Of a DNA stretch of 64,000 nucleotides, positions 1 through 9,455 are shown piece after piece. Position 1 is the first letter of the stretch; each line of letters starts with the position of its first letter. This DNA is from Deltaproteobacteria bacterium HGW-Deltaproteobacteria-13 (GTDB taxonomy: Bacteria; Desulfobacterota; Syntrophia; Syntrophales; Smithellaceae). The notes under the pieces are model-generated. The model had not been told where the DNA came from, made no database searches, and was given only the letters and a program-made list of their open reading frames with translations. The stretch spans positions 471,902 to 535,901 of the forward strand of contig PHBJ01000005.1 in NCBI GenBank assembly GCA_002840555.1, in the 5' to 3' direction. A program made the translations under genes and the position numbers.

Positions 1-20
1 TTATCCAGTCGATTCATCAT
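1..20 (-). CDS. Start of a gene cut by the window edge
   Basis: On the minus strand two ATG codons in tandem follow a GGAGG-type ribosome binding site, and six or so codons (M-M-N-R-L-D) are open to the window edge. It would be the gene downstream of the DUF2142 protein. Nothing can be said of its function. Confidence 0.3.
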
Positions 21-113
21 ATCCTCCGCAGGATTTCTTCGGAAGCGCCATATGCATTATTATTGCAATAACCGCTCTTGCATTTAAAGAGATTTTGACA
101 AGGTGCATAAAAA

Positions 114-1493
114 TCATCCGTAATACCTCGTGTAAACGGCAAGACAGGTTGCGCGAATCATCAATGCCGAATAGACGGTTACTATTCCACCTGTGAGCAG
201 GTTGATTTTCAAGGGTACGCGGCGATTTAAAAAAACAAGCATAACCGGAACAAGTAATGGAATAAAATACCGGCCCTGAACTCCTTCGATCATCAATGCT
301 CCTGCTTTAGTCCATACCAGATATTGAGAAACACAGATAAGGAAAAAGGAAAGAAGACATACGATAACCAGAGTTGCTTTTTCCCATAGATAAAAGACTC
401 TGTTTTTGTATGGCGGCTCAAGCAGAGACGTCGCAACAATGACTGGGAAAAAAGTCACATAGATCCAGTGCGGCAGCCAAGTATCCAGCCATCCCAAAAC
501 GCCGATGAAACTGTGGAAATAACCTTTCCCCTGTTCCTGTATTGAATTTGCAAGCAAACTCAGAAATTTCCAGGGGTCGGCGAAAATGCCGGCCAATTGC
601 AGCGACATATCGGAACCGTTAAGCGGGACATAAACCCTTCTTATCTCGAAAGCCCAGAGCAAAACCGCCAGCAGCGAAAGTCCAAGCACTGAGAAGACAT
701 AAACGACCCGCTTTCTATTTGAACCGAAGCTGCTCTCGGGAACCATCATTATAAGGGCCGCGATGGGCGCGTATACCAGTTTCATGATGGAAAGGGCTAT
801 AGCAATAACTCCAATACCCGCCCGTTTCCCCATCGTCATAAGTTCCTTGTCTTTGAATCGTTCATTCAACACCAGCCCTATGAACAAAACAGCGCAGGCA
901 TTAATCATAGCGTCCGCCGACAAAGTGGCGGCAAGATACAAGTTCATCGGCATGAGCCCGGCAAGAACCATGACCCATTTGAATACAGGTGTCATCCTGA
1001 TGGCCGCATACATCAAAACGATCCAGCACAGGAGGTTCATCATTCTTCCGGCGTACATCATTTTTAAAGGAGAAAGCCCACCCTGCCTTGCCGCATAGAT
1101 GCCTATGGCTTGCGGAAAATAACCCAGAGGAAAATTGAGAGCGGTATTCGGGAAGCTGACGAATATCCGTTCCTGTTCATTCAGGGGCTTCTGAAGTTCA
1201 GAGCTCAGAAATTCCTTCCTGATTCTTATTTCACTGTGGAAGGCACTATTTTTGAATGGAAGCTTAGAGTCATGTATTGCCGTTGGTAGTTCGCCTCCGG
1301 CTTCATTACCTATACGTTCAGAAAAGAAGCGGCCTTCGGATATTTGATATGCGCGATAAAAGTGGGAAGGTTCGTCAGGAGCCTGAAAGGGGCCGTTTGC
1401 GAAGACAAGAAAAAGCCCTGCTGAAAGGGCCATGACAACGAAAATGAATTCCGGACGCAATACCGGTATGATGATATTTTTAGTAAATATCAT
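114..1493 (-). CDS. DUF2142 family polytopic membrane protein
   Basis: An integral membrane protein of about 459 residues with many hydrophobic segments. It carries the characteristic early motif NGPFQAPDEPSHFYRAYQ after the first membrane span, which marks the DUF2142 family. These proteins occur in surface-polysaccharide clusters and resemble GT-C glycosyltransferases; the catalytic role here is an inference. An in-frame ATG lies 33 bases further upstream, but the ATG at 1493 has an AAAGGA site six bases before it and is preferred. The first 35 or so codons recur, degenerate, at 7,555-7,653, so part of this gene was duplicated. Confidence 0.75.
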   Translation of the reverse strand: MIFTKNIIIPVLRPEFIFVVMALSAGLFLVFANGPFQAPDEPSHFYRAYQISEGRFFSERIGNEAGGELPTAIHDSKLPFKNSAFHSEIRIRKEFLSSELQKPLNEQERIFVSFPNTALNFPLGYFPQAIGIYAARQGGLSPLKMMYAGRMMNLLCWIVLMYAAIRMTPVFKWVMVLAGLMPMNLYLAATLSADAMINACAVLFIGLVLNERFKDKELMTMGKRAGIGVIAIALSIMKLVYAPIAALIMMVPESSFGSNRKRVVYVFSVLGLSLLAVLLWAFEIRRVYVPLNGSDMSLQLAGIFADPWKFLSLLANSIQEQGKGYFHSFIGVLGWLDTWLPHWIYVTFFPVIVATSLLEPPYKNRVFYLWEKATLVIVCLLSFFLICVSQYLVWTKAGALMIEGVQGRYFIPLLVPVMLVFLNRRVPLKINLLTGGIVTVYSALMIRATCLAVYTRYYG

Positions 1494-1600
1494 TAAATCC
1501 TTTATGTTTCTTTTAAATATGACCATTTTTTCAATGCAGCCTTATCAGTTCCTCTGCCCGATCGAAGTCAAGCCGTGTGGACTCCTGTCCTTAGCTTATG

Positions 1601-4600
1601 TTACGCCTGCTTTCCGAAAGCGCCGTTCCCCGCATATTTGAATCCCTGATAGGGACAGCCGCAGCTTTCTGCCGGGCAGGGCGACGGGAGGTCGTCGAGA
1701 CGGTATCGTCCCAAAAGGAGGTTGCCATAGCCCACGGTTACGGTGTTGCAGCGGGTGAGGTTGCCGAACGGATCCATGTGCAGCGCTCGATAGCCTGCCC
1801 CACAGATGGAATTGTGCAGGCCGAAGTCGTTTTGCAGTACCCACTGTTCGAGAGGCGTCAGCCCGACCCGCTCCATGAGCCCTCTCTGCTGCGCGGTATA
1901 GGCAGAGGGGTAGGAGCGGCCCTCCCAGAGTCCGCGGAATATCTTGAGCGAGAAGCTCTCGATACCCTGCCCGCGCAGTCTTTCCAAATCCCGTTCCATC
2001 CGGCCAAAGAGGGATGGATGCGTGACATAGACCGCCCGAATTGCAAACCCCTTCTGCCGCAGGTACCGGAAACGTTCGCTGAACCTGTTCCATCCGCCTT
2101 CCACCCGGTCACGTTCGATGGGGTGCAGCGCAGCGTAGATATCGTGCACCTGTGCCGGGGAAACGGCATCCGCAAACGCGTAAGCCTCGTCTGTGGAGAG
2201 GTTGGTGTTAAGCGCGATCCTCTGCTCGAGTGCCAAAGCACGGCTGATCTCGACGAAACGCGGAGCAAGGAGTGGTTCCCCGCCCGTAAAAACTATTTTC
2301 CATGCGAACCCGCTGCTCTTGAGACGGGCCGCCAGCTCTTCCGGCTCGAAGCGGCCGCACGCCGGATGCTCCTGACCGCGAAAGTGGTCCACCGCCGACC
2401 GGAAGCAGTAGGAACAACGGAAGTTGCAGGCTTCGTTGAAGTGCCAATAGATCTCGACGCTAGGCCGAGGGACGTCAATGCGCGGTGCCGAGTATCCGGC
2501 TTCAATCAGTGCATAGCCCCGGTCGCCCTGTGGATCGGGCCATTGCTGAACCAGGAATTCCAGGTGTCTTGCCTGGAAGAGAGTTCGGCTGCGTTCCATA
2601 TCAACATTGTTCCCGGTCGGGGCCGGCAGTTCAGCGTTCATGGTTACCGCCGCTTCCCGATCAAAAATGCACCCGCGACCGATGCGGCGAAGCCGTAAAA
2701 AGTAGTCGGCTTCTGCGTAAGGTCCGTCCTCGAAGGCCTCGTCCAGGCCGCCGACCCGGTCCCAGAGATGTCGGGGTGTCATCAGGAAAGCGCGGGTCGC
2801 GAAATCCGCTTCGCGCGAACTGATGCGGTAACCATCACGCGCTAAATCGTCCCCGTCCCACGCGACGCGTCCGGTGTCGTAGATACGGCCCCGCTTGATA
2901 ACAAATTTCCCGTCCGGCGCCAGACCCGGTCCCCCGACAGCCCCTGCGTCGGGTAGCTCGGCCAGTAAGCGCAATGCCGACGCAACCGCTCCGGGCCTGA
3001 GTGCGGCCTCCTGCCCCAGCAGGAGCAGTGATGCACCCCGGGATGCGGCTGCCGCCTGATTGCATGCCCGGGAAAAACCCGCTGTCCGAGAATTTTTCAA
3101 AATATGCGCTCCATCTGTCCGCGCCAGAAGTTCCGGCGTCTCGTCCGTCGAGCCGTCGTCAACCACCACCACCTCGCAAGGAACATCGATCCAGGTCTTC
3201 AGTGCCGTCAGGCAGGCAAGGGTCAGGGCTGCCCGATTGTGAAGTATGAGGAGAACAGAAACCACCGGTGCCTGGTGCATGGGCAAGACGAGCCGGCCGG
3301 AACTTTCGAGGAATGTGTCAAGATCACGGCGCATGCGCGCCTGACGGAGGGGTTCAGTCATTTCATTGGTCAAAATCTGTAATTCCCGCATACCGGGAGT
3401 AACCGGAGGAAGGAGACGCATCGCATACCTGGCCGGTCGATCACCATGCCGCCCCTTTATAAACCACCGCGTTGTCTGAAACGCGTCCAGCGCCAAGCGC
3501 ATTGGTCGCGTAAGACGCCAAAACCGCGAAGCCAGCAGGGTTCGTATGGTTTCATTTCGAACATGAAGACTATGCCGCAACAGGGACTCTTGAGTGTCCG
3601 ACGGCAGAAGAATATGTTTGTCCTCGCCACGTTGCAACCGCAGCGCTTCGATTTCGGGGGCGCTCTGTGCGTTCGCAACGAACCAGCTTCCTGAGGCAAG
3701 TTCAAAGTTTACATTGCAGCAGCGGCAGCGTGCCAGTTTGTCCCGCTCACAGTTGACAGTGAGACGCAATCTGCGAAATTCGGGACTGTTCCAGAGACGG
3801 CTCACCGGCTGCTCGAAAGCGTTTCCGATCATCATTGCGCCGTCGAAGTCGTAGGAACATGGCACGAGATCGCCGTTGGAGTGGATGGTCGCGGTACCGG
3901 ACGTCCAAAGGCACGGCGCGCAGGCTTTGCGCCGCCGCGTCCATGATCCGTCCGCGTACGCGAAGCGGCGATAGGCCTCGGTCAAAGGGGCGAGTTCGTC
4001 GTCCTTCAGTTCAGTGTCTACGGTCGGGTTCAGCGTCTTTACCGAAAAGTGGTCGACGCCGAGCTGCAGGGCAAGCGTTCGGATATCTTCGAGATGGTTC
4101 TCATTGTACCTTGAGACCACGGTGCGCATATTGATTACAGTCGCGGCGCCCGAAGACCGTTTCCAGCGCACCACCCGCTCGACACCGGCGGTGATCCGGT
4201 CAAGTGAGCCGCCCTTGCGGAAGCGGGCATAAGATTCCTGTTCCACGGAGTCGACAGCCACGATCAGCGTCGAGAGCCCTGCCGCGAACAAGGCATGGAT
4301 GTACGGCTCATTGTCCAGCAGTTGACCGTTGGTGCTGGTCACGGTCCGGATATCCCTTTCCGTCGCGTAGCGCACCATCCGTGGAAGATCGCGGTTCAGG
4401 AACGGCTCACCCCAGTCCCAGAGGATCAGGAGCATCAGGGTATCTTCCAGATCGTCGACCACGGTACGGAACTCTTCAAAACTCAGATCGCGGTGCGGGC
4501 GCCGCAGATCCCGTTCGGCCCGGGGACAGTTGACGCACGCGAGGTTGCACCGGTTAGTCGGCTCGATCTGGAGAACGAACGGCCGAACCCGCGACTCCCC

Positions 4601-5398
4601 TTCTTCTCCCAATGGCGAGGGCTGTTGGGCCCGGATCCAGTTGGCCTGCTTGCGTGGCGGGAGAGAGTCCCAGGTGTAGGCTATCGTGTCGTGGACGAGG
4701 CGGGCCTGGCGGCGGAGCGCCTCATGTTTGCTTCTGACCTGCGCGTAGGCCGGATCAAAGTCCTCGGTGTTGCTGATGGTGCGGGGTTGAACGTCGCTGT
4801 AGTAATCGACGAGGACACGGGGCACAAAACAGGGTTCGACGTGCGAGAGTATGCGGAGAATAAAATCCCAATCGATCAGGCGTTTCAAATCCTCGTCGAA
4901 GAATCCGGCGACGTCGAGACACCTCCGGGAGTGTACGAAGGTGTTGAGGTCTATACGTGAGTGATCGAGGATATCGTTAACGTCGAAAGGTCCGCCGATC
5001 ATGCCGTCCTGGTAGATACGGCCCGAGCTTGGATCGTGGCGCAACCTCTTCGCCAGACAATGAGCAGCCTCGGGTGCGCGATCATTCCGACGGAGCGCCT
5101 GGGCCATAACGGCCAGGAAATCCGGGTGCCATTGATTGTCTGAATCGAGATAAGCGACGAAGGGCTGCACGGATTGGGCCAGGCCGTGATTCCTGGCCGC
5201 CGCGGCGCCCAAGTGAGGACGGCGAAGGCAGCGAACGCGATCCGAAAGAAAGGGGTCCACAGCCTTGGCCAAATCGTCCTCGGAACCATCGTCCACCACA
5301 AGCAACTCGTATTCCTTGAAAGTCTGGGCCAGGACCGACTCGATCGCCTCCCCGACGATTGACGCCCGATTCCACACGGGCATGATAACGCTGAACAT
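1601..5398 (-). CDS. Four-domain fusion: GT2 glycosyltransferase, radical SAM/SPASM, GT2, radical SAM
   Basis: A 1265-residue protein. Residues 1-210 form a GT2 glycosyltransferase with VVDDGSEDD and a DSDN nucleotide-sugar site. Residues 270-600 form a radical SAM domain whose CNLACVNC motif supplies Cys 284, 288 and 291, followed by a SPASM-like cysteine cluster near 480-570. About 715-940 is a second GT2 domain with VVVDDGSTDE, and the rest is a second radical SAM domain with CNFRCSYC. The start is supported by a GAGG site. The gene is strikingly GC-rich compared with its AT-rich neighbours, which suggests transfer and also creates long spurious antisense ORFs. Substrates are unknown; a role in making or modifying a glycosylated peptide or cell-surface polymer is an inference. 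Sequencing error joining two genes cannot be excluded, but the frame is open throughout. Confidence 0.8.
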   Translation of the reverse strand: MFSVIMPVWNRASIVGEAIESVLAQTFKEYELLVVDDGSEDDLAKAVDPFLSDRVRCLRRPHLGAAAARNHGLAQSVQPFVAYLDSDNQWHPDFLAVMAQALRRNDRAPEAAHCLAKRLRHDPSSGRIYQDGMIGGPFDVNDILDHSRIDLNTFVHSRRCLDVAGFFDEDLKRLIDWDFILRILSHVEPCFVPRVLVDYYSDVQPRTISNTEDFDPAYAQVRSKHEALRRQARLVHDTIAYTWDSLPPRKQANWIRAQQPSPLGEEGESRVRPFVLQIEPTNRCNLACVNCPRAERDLRRPHRDLSFEEFRTVVDDLEDTLMLLILWDWGEPFLNRDLPRMVRYATERDIRTVTSTNGQLLDNEPYIHALFAAGLSTLIVAVDSVEQESYARFRKGGSLDRITAGVERVVRWKRSSGAATVINMRTVVSRYNENHLEDIRTLALQLGVDHFSVKTLNPTVDTELKDDELAPLTEAYRRFAYADGSWTRRRKACAPCLWTSGTATIHSNGDLVPCSYDFDGAMMIGNAFEQPVSRLWNSPEFRRLRLTVNCERDKLARCRCCNVNFELASGSWFVANAQSAPEIEALRLQRGEDKHILLPSDTQESLLRHSLHVRNETIRTLLASRFWRLTRPMRLALDAFQTTRWFIKGRHGDRPARYAMRLLPPVTPGMRELQILTNEMTEPLRQARMRRDLDTFLESSGRLVLPMHQAPVVSVLLILHNRAALTLACLTALKTWIDVPCEVVVVDDGSTDETPELLARTDGAHILKNSRTAGFSRACNQAAAASRGASLLLLGQEAALRPGAVASALRLLAELPDAGAVGGPGLAPDGKFVIKRGRIYDTGRVAWDGDDLARDGYRISSREADFATRAFLMTPRHLWDRVGGLDEAFEDGPYAEADYFLRLRRIGRGCIFDREAAVTMNAELPAPTGNNVDMERSRTLFQARHLEFLVQQWPDPQGDRGYALIEAGYSAPRIDVPRPSVEIYWHFNEACNFRCSYCFRSAVDHFRGQEHPACGRFEPEELAARLKSSGFAWKIVFTGGEPLLAPRFVEISRALALEQRIALNTNLSTDEAYAFADAVSPAQVHDIYAALHPIERDRVEGGWNRFSERFRYLRQKGFAIRAVYVTHPSLFGRMERDLERLRGQGIESFSLKIFRGLWEGRSYPSAYTAQQRGLMERVGLTPLEQWVLQNDFGLHNSICGAGYRALHMDPFGNLTRCNTVTVGYGNLLLGRYRLDDLPSPCPAESCGCPYQGFKYAGNGAFGKQA

Positions 5399-5631
5399 GG
5401 TCTAATCTCCTCGCGGCGCCCTCATGACGATCGCGCAGTTGCGAATGAATTGATGGATAAGGACTTCCTTTTTGTGCCGTGGAGTATAGGGAACGACGTT
5501 TTGCATGTCAAGGAAATCTCCGCCACGAAAAGTCCGGGACTTTGTTTGTCACTATGGAAATATCCGGGATTGATCATCCTTGTCATTGCTGACAACCTTA
5601 TCTTCTTTCCCGATGCATCCATGAGATACGC

Positions 5632-6510
5632 TTATCCATGAAATTCAAATACGACATATCGTGCCGTCATCGCGCCATGATTGTCCATGCCATGGAGTTC
5701 CCCCTCACCGTAAAAAATAACCCCATGGGGTCTGACCCGTTTGCCGAGTGTTTCAACTTCTCCCTCGAGAACAATGATCGCCACACAATAGGGGTCTGCA
5801 TGCGGATCGTAGCCGGCTCCCGGTGTGAGTGTCGAAAAATGGCAGCGGAGTTTTTTCAGGTATTTCGTCGGTCCCTGAAACAGGAGATGCGGCCGGAAAC
5901 CCTCTTCAGTAAGAAGTGTCCTGTTTGATTCAATAATGTTATACAGCCCAAACGAAAGCGCCGGTTCACTCTTCATACCATCGGCTTTCCACTTGAACAT
6001 GAGGTAATTTGCCGGTGTTTCACTTACCGTTTGAAGTGTGTGAGGAAAATCCGCCGGATAGTAGACACATTGATTAGCGCTTAGCCGTACTCTGTTTCCA
6101 TCGTCAGCGCTTTGTAGATCGGGTAATATGAGATCAACTTCACCGGCAAGAAGAACCAGTATTTCCTCCTCATCGTGCGTATGGGGCGGATGGGGACTAT
6201 GGCCTTTTGTCAGTACCGACACATGGCTTGCCAGGCTCACATTCATTGCTTCGGTACTAAAGATGGGGTAGGGTCTGAAGCCAGTCTCTTCATCAGGCGG
6301 CAAGGGTATGGAAAGCGGATAAATGCCGCCCGCCGAGGAATTAACGGCTATTCCATCACCTTGAAGTTTCTGTTGGTCCGATTCCTCTGAATCCATATAA
6401 AACGACCTGACGATTTTTGCCGCCTTCATCCAATAATACTTTGCCTGTAAAATTGGATTCGCCAGCCACTGCCTGACTTTACTCCGTTTAATTTTATTTG
6501 CTGTCAACAT
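5632..6510 (-). CDS. Bicupin domain protein
   Basis: A 292-residue soluble protein with two cupin beta-barrels. The first is around residues 85-170 and contains an HPPHTHDEEE metal-binding signature (cupin motif 1) and a later PADFPHTLQ segment resembling motif 2. The second, in the C-terminal third, is weaker and contains YDPHADPYC, VLEGEVETL and GELHGMDN. Cupins of this type are small-molecule binding or dioxygenase-like proteins. Its place between glycosyltransferase/radical SAM genes on the same strand suggests a role in the same biosynthetic cluster. The substrate is not predictable. Confidence 0.65.
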   Translation of the reverse strand: MLTANKIKRSKVRQWLANPILQAKYYWMKAAKIVRSFYMDSEESDQQKLQGDGIAVNSSAGGIYPLSIPLPPDEETGFRPYPIFSTEAMNVSLASHVSVLTKGHSPHPPHTHDEEEILVLLAGEVDLILPDLQSADDGNRVRLSANQCVYYPADFPHTLQTVSETPANYLMFKWKADGMKSEPALSFGLYNIIESNRTLLTEEGFRPHLLFQGPTKYLKKLRCHFSTLTPGAGYDPHADPYCVAIIVLEGEVETLGKRVRPHGVIFYGEGELHGMDNHGAMTARYVVFEFHG

Positions 6511-6531
6511 TTGAAGTCCGTTTTACAAATA

Positions 6532-7653
6532 TTAATCGTCCGTCGATGTTAATTCTCCATTTTTAAGTCTATCTTCTAATCTCCAATTTTCGGATTTATA
6601 ATGTGTGAATGTGCAATGTTCACATAAATCAAAAGGAAACTTGTGAACAAAATTCAGAAATTTCTTTTTGTTCCATTTTTTTAAATCAAAAAAATATTCA
6701 TTATTCATCTCTAAAATTGATTTGTACTGAGAAATATTCCGAGCTCCACATGCTATTACACAACGTGTCATGATACCTTCGGGTCCAAGCGTATAACAGT
6801 TGGCTTTTTCTGTTGTACATATAGTGTTTATCGATTTTTTTTGTTTACGTAATTCCCAGGATGTAAAATTGGATTGGTTATAAACCTCAAAGTTAACATG
6901 AGGACAACTTTGTTTAAATAATTTCACCAGGGAATCAAATTGATCATTCCCGCCGCATTTTTCTAATATCGGAGGATACTTTGATATTACAAGATTATCT
7001 AAATTTTTTAATTTTGGCGCATAGTCTTTTATTGTTTCTTCATTGGCCCAGAAAAAATTAGTTGTTAAACGAATAATTTTATCCGGATAATTATATTTTA
7101 GTTCATCAACAAAATCGAAAATGTTTGGATGTAAAAAAGGTTCTCCGCCTGAAATGCTTATCGAAGTAAATTTTATATTTTTTTTTATCAAAAAATTGAG
7201 CCACGGTACGAATTCTGAAGCTGAATAGGATCTCTTTCTTTTTACAAAAGGTACGCCTCTGGAACAATATTTACAATTTGTATTACAGGCATCTGTTGAA
7301 TGGAGCACGATTTTATGAATATCATTTTGATTGATCATGAAATGAATTTTTAGATAATATTTGTCAATAAGCTTAAGAAGAAGCAGGATATTGGCGCGGG
7401 TTATTTCCATAACCCTTGATAAGAACTTTCTCAGACGCAGATATCCAATTGAATCGTGAACAAATATTATCAGCTTTGTTCGCATCCTGCTTCTCCTTAT
7501 CATAGTATCGAAAGACGCAATCATATTCCCGTCTATCGAGATTTTCCTGATCTTACCATCAGGAGCCTGAAAGGGTCCGTTTACGAGAATGAGAACCAAC
7601 CCTGCCGAAAAAGCTATTATGGCGAAAATGAATTCCGGCCGAGATACCGGCAT
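6532..7653 (-). CDS. Radical SAM protein with an N-terminus borrowed from a DUF2142 gene
   Basis: The C-terminal 260 residues form a radical SAM domain: CNTNCKYC iron-sulfur motif, SGGEPFLHP, and a cysteine-rich tail (CEHCTF). The gene is AT-rich and differs in composition from the adjacent GC-rich gene. Its first 32 codons match the start of the DUF2142 protein (RPEFIF...NGPFQAPD) and then switch abruptly to unrelated sequence, so the annotated start is a fusion made by rearrangement. A native start may be one of the internal ATGs near residues 44-56 or later. The biological substrate is unknown. Confidence 0.65.
   Translation of the reverse strand: MPVSRPEFIFAIIAFSAGLVLILVNGPFQAPDGKIRKISIDGNMIASFDTMIRRSRMRTKLIIFVHDSIGYLRLRKFLSRVMEITRANILLLLKLIDKYYLKIHFMINQNDIHKIVLHSTDACNTNCKYCSRGVPFVKRKRSYSASEFVPWLNFLIKKNIKFTSISISGGEPFLHPNIFDFVDELKYNYPDKIIRLTTNFFWANEETIKDYAPKLKNLDNLVISKYPPILEKCGGNDQFDSLVKLFKQSCPHVNFEVYNQSNFTSWELRKQKKSINTICTTEKANCYTLGPEGIMTRCVIACGARNISQYKSILEMNNEYFFDLKKWNKKKFLNFVHKFPFDLCEHCTFTHYKSENWRLEDRLKNGELTSTDD
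7555..7653 (-). pseudogene. Duplicated 5' fragment of the DUF2142 gene
   Basis: About 100 bases are clearly similar to 1,378-1,475 at DNA level, including the segments coding RPEFIF and NGPFQAPD. The homology stops at the codon after APD. It now supplies the start codon and leader of the radical SAM ORF on the same strand. Confidence 0.75.
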
Positions 7654-7710
7654 GATGGTTTTTTTTAATTACCATCATTCAGTTTCTCCTGCTTCTGCCC
7701 GGTATGCCAA

Positions 7711-9087
7711 TTATGGCGTCAGGAATGCTTTGAACCCGCAGTTGGCGCATGCCTTCGGGAACTGGCCTGAAAGCACCTCTCTTCGGAACGATTGGTATGG
7801 TTCCGATTCCCATATCTCGCGCAGCGGCCTTTCCAAAACGTTTCCGAAACGCAACACCATACCGTCCGGGTTATATCCCGGCTGCAACATCGGACAGGGA
7901 TATACTCCTCCATCCGGTGAGGTAAGAACCCGTTCAGTGCAAAAACAGCGCTCCACCGGGGAACGGCTAACGGGAGGTGTGCCGACATTGACGCCAATAT
8001 CCGCGCCTATCTGCGCCGCCTCCGCCAGCAAGGAACCCAATCGTTCCTCGCCAAAGGTGTTCAGTTCGTCCGAGTGGTGCCCGTGTTCGTAGCTGAGAGT
8101 CACATTTTCCACCCCGAGTGCAGCCGCGAGCCGAACAAAGGCCGGTATCTCATCTACATTTCCATCCATCATCACGAAATTCATCATGGTGCGGCAGGCA
8201 CTTGTGTATTCACGCGCAAGTTTTGTGAAACGCCTGATGTTGGCGCAGATTTCCGCAAAGCCGGCGCCAACCCGATAACGTTCATACGTTGCCTTGGCTG
8301 CGCCATCAACGGAAGCGTAAAGGAAACCGAGCCCGGCCTCGATCAGATCCCGTGCCATGGTTTCGTTCAGCAGCGTGGCGTTGGTTGTAATGCCTACTTC
8401 GCCCGCCACAGGCAGGCGCTCGCGGCAACGCCTGACCACATCCACGGTGTGAGGATACAGGAGCGGCTCACCCAATGCCATGATCATCACGCAGGAAACA
8501 TTCGGAACCTCTTTCAGCAGTGCCTCGAAGACACCTTCGGCCATATGGCTTGCCCCCGCCGGATAGCGTTCGTTATTGCGGGGACACATGGAACAGGTCA
8601 GATTGCAGGTATCCGTCACAGGAATATGAATCTGTTTCAAGGGAGAATCCAAACATTTATTTTCGGATTCTTCGGCCAAAAGAATAGAATAAGACCGGAT
8701 CTCCGTCATACGGGGTTCTCCCTTGCCGGTATCCCAATGTGAAAAATGTATGATTACATTCCCCTGCTCGGAGAAAGGGATCCGAAGCCCCTGTACTGTC
8801 CGCCACGCATCCTTTTGACTGCCATCCCGGAGTTTCAATGTTCCCTTATCGAGGTCCAAACGGGCTGACATCCTTTCGGTATGGACGATTTTCAAAGGGA
8901 TGTCCCAAAACCCGAAGTGGCGTTCATGAACCATCGGACGGACTCGAGGGTACAGATCCACCCTTAGAAATCCATCCTCCCTTCCATATAGAGAACGGTT
9001 TTTAACCACGATCTCCAAATCCATTGTACCATTAAAAGCCCAGGGCAATTCTAATGAAAATAGCTGAATGGTTGTCACTTCGGTCAT
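7711..9087 (-). CDS. Radical SAM/SPASM domain protein
   Basis: A 458-residue protein. The first 170 residues look like a beta-rich accessory domain. The radical SAM core follows with CNLTCSMC, a glycine-rich ALGEPLLYP segment and an ITTNATLL strand. The tail has the SPASM pattern: CFCTERVLTSPDGGVYPC, then a FGNVLERPLREIW segment, then CANC. SPASM proteins usually modify peptides or act in cofactor and sugar biosynthesis. An ATG preceded by GGAGG supports the start. It is co-directional with the preceding cluster. Confidence 0.8.
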   Translation of the reverse strand: MTEVTTIQLFSLELPWAFNGTMDLEIVVKNRSLYGREDGFLRVDLYPRVRPMVHERHFGFWDIPLKIVHTERMSARLDLDKGTLKLRDGSQKDAWRTVQGLRIPFSEQGNVIIHFSHWDTGKGEPRMTEIRSYSILLAEESENKCLDSPLKQIHIPVTDTCNLTCSMCPRNNERYPAGASHMAEGVFEALLKEVPNVSCVMIMALGEPLLYPHTVDVVRRCRERLPVAGEVGITTNATLLNETMARDLIEAGLGFLYASVDGAAKATYERYRVGAGFAEICANIRRFTKLAREYTSACRTMMNFVMMDGNVDEIPAFVRLAAALGVENVTLSYEHGHHSDELNTFGEERLGSLLAEAAQIGADIGVNVGTPPVSRSPVERCFCTERVLTSPDGGVYPCPMLQPGYNPDGMVLRFGNVLERPLREIWESEPYQSFRREVLSGQFPKACANCGFKAFLTP

Positions 9088-9115
9088 CCCTTATGGCTCC
9101 TCCATTTCACAAAAC

Positions 9116-9290
9116 CGCCTATGGAAGCCAATACGCATAACCCGTTCGGCAACCTCGCCCGCTGCAACACAGTGACAGCTGGCTATGGCAACCTCCTGCT
9201 GGGACGTACTTGTGCGCGGAAGACCTTGAGTGAGATGCGCTCTACACCCTGATCGCACAGCCTCTCCAAATCCCGTTCCATCCGGCCATT
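9116..9290. pseudogene. Scrambled remnants of the GT2/radical SAM fusion gene
   Basis: Bases 9,121-9,208 read on the plus strand encode NPFGNLARCNTVTAGYGNLL, which matches the C-terminal NLTRCNTVTVGYGNLLLGR of the 1265-residue protein in opposite orientation. Bases 9,250-9,290 match the DNA at 1,970-2,002 in the same orientation. These are inverted and rejoined scraps, not a gene. The rest of 9,088-9,455 is an AT-rich leader to selB with no other feature seen. Confidence 0.7.
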
Positions 9291-9455
9291 AAGTTCGGCT
9301 TTCTAACAATTCCACCTGCCATTTTCAAGGATTAATTTGCCGGGCGTTTTTCGCTGTAAAAAACAAAAAATTTATTTTAGATGAACGGCAAATATAAACT
9401 TGTGAAAAAATGAAGAGTTTGCTATTTTCCAACTTCATTTAATCAAGGTAAAAAC

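Noticed and set aside
1598-2698. Long plus-strand reading frames opposite the GT2/radical SAM fusion gene
   Set aside because: They lie in high-GC coding sequence and mirror its third-position bias; the minus strand carries recognisable domains.
5422-5622. 66-codon minus-strand frame between the fusion gene and the cupin gene
   Set aside because: No ribosome binding site, family resemblance or composition support.
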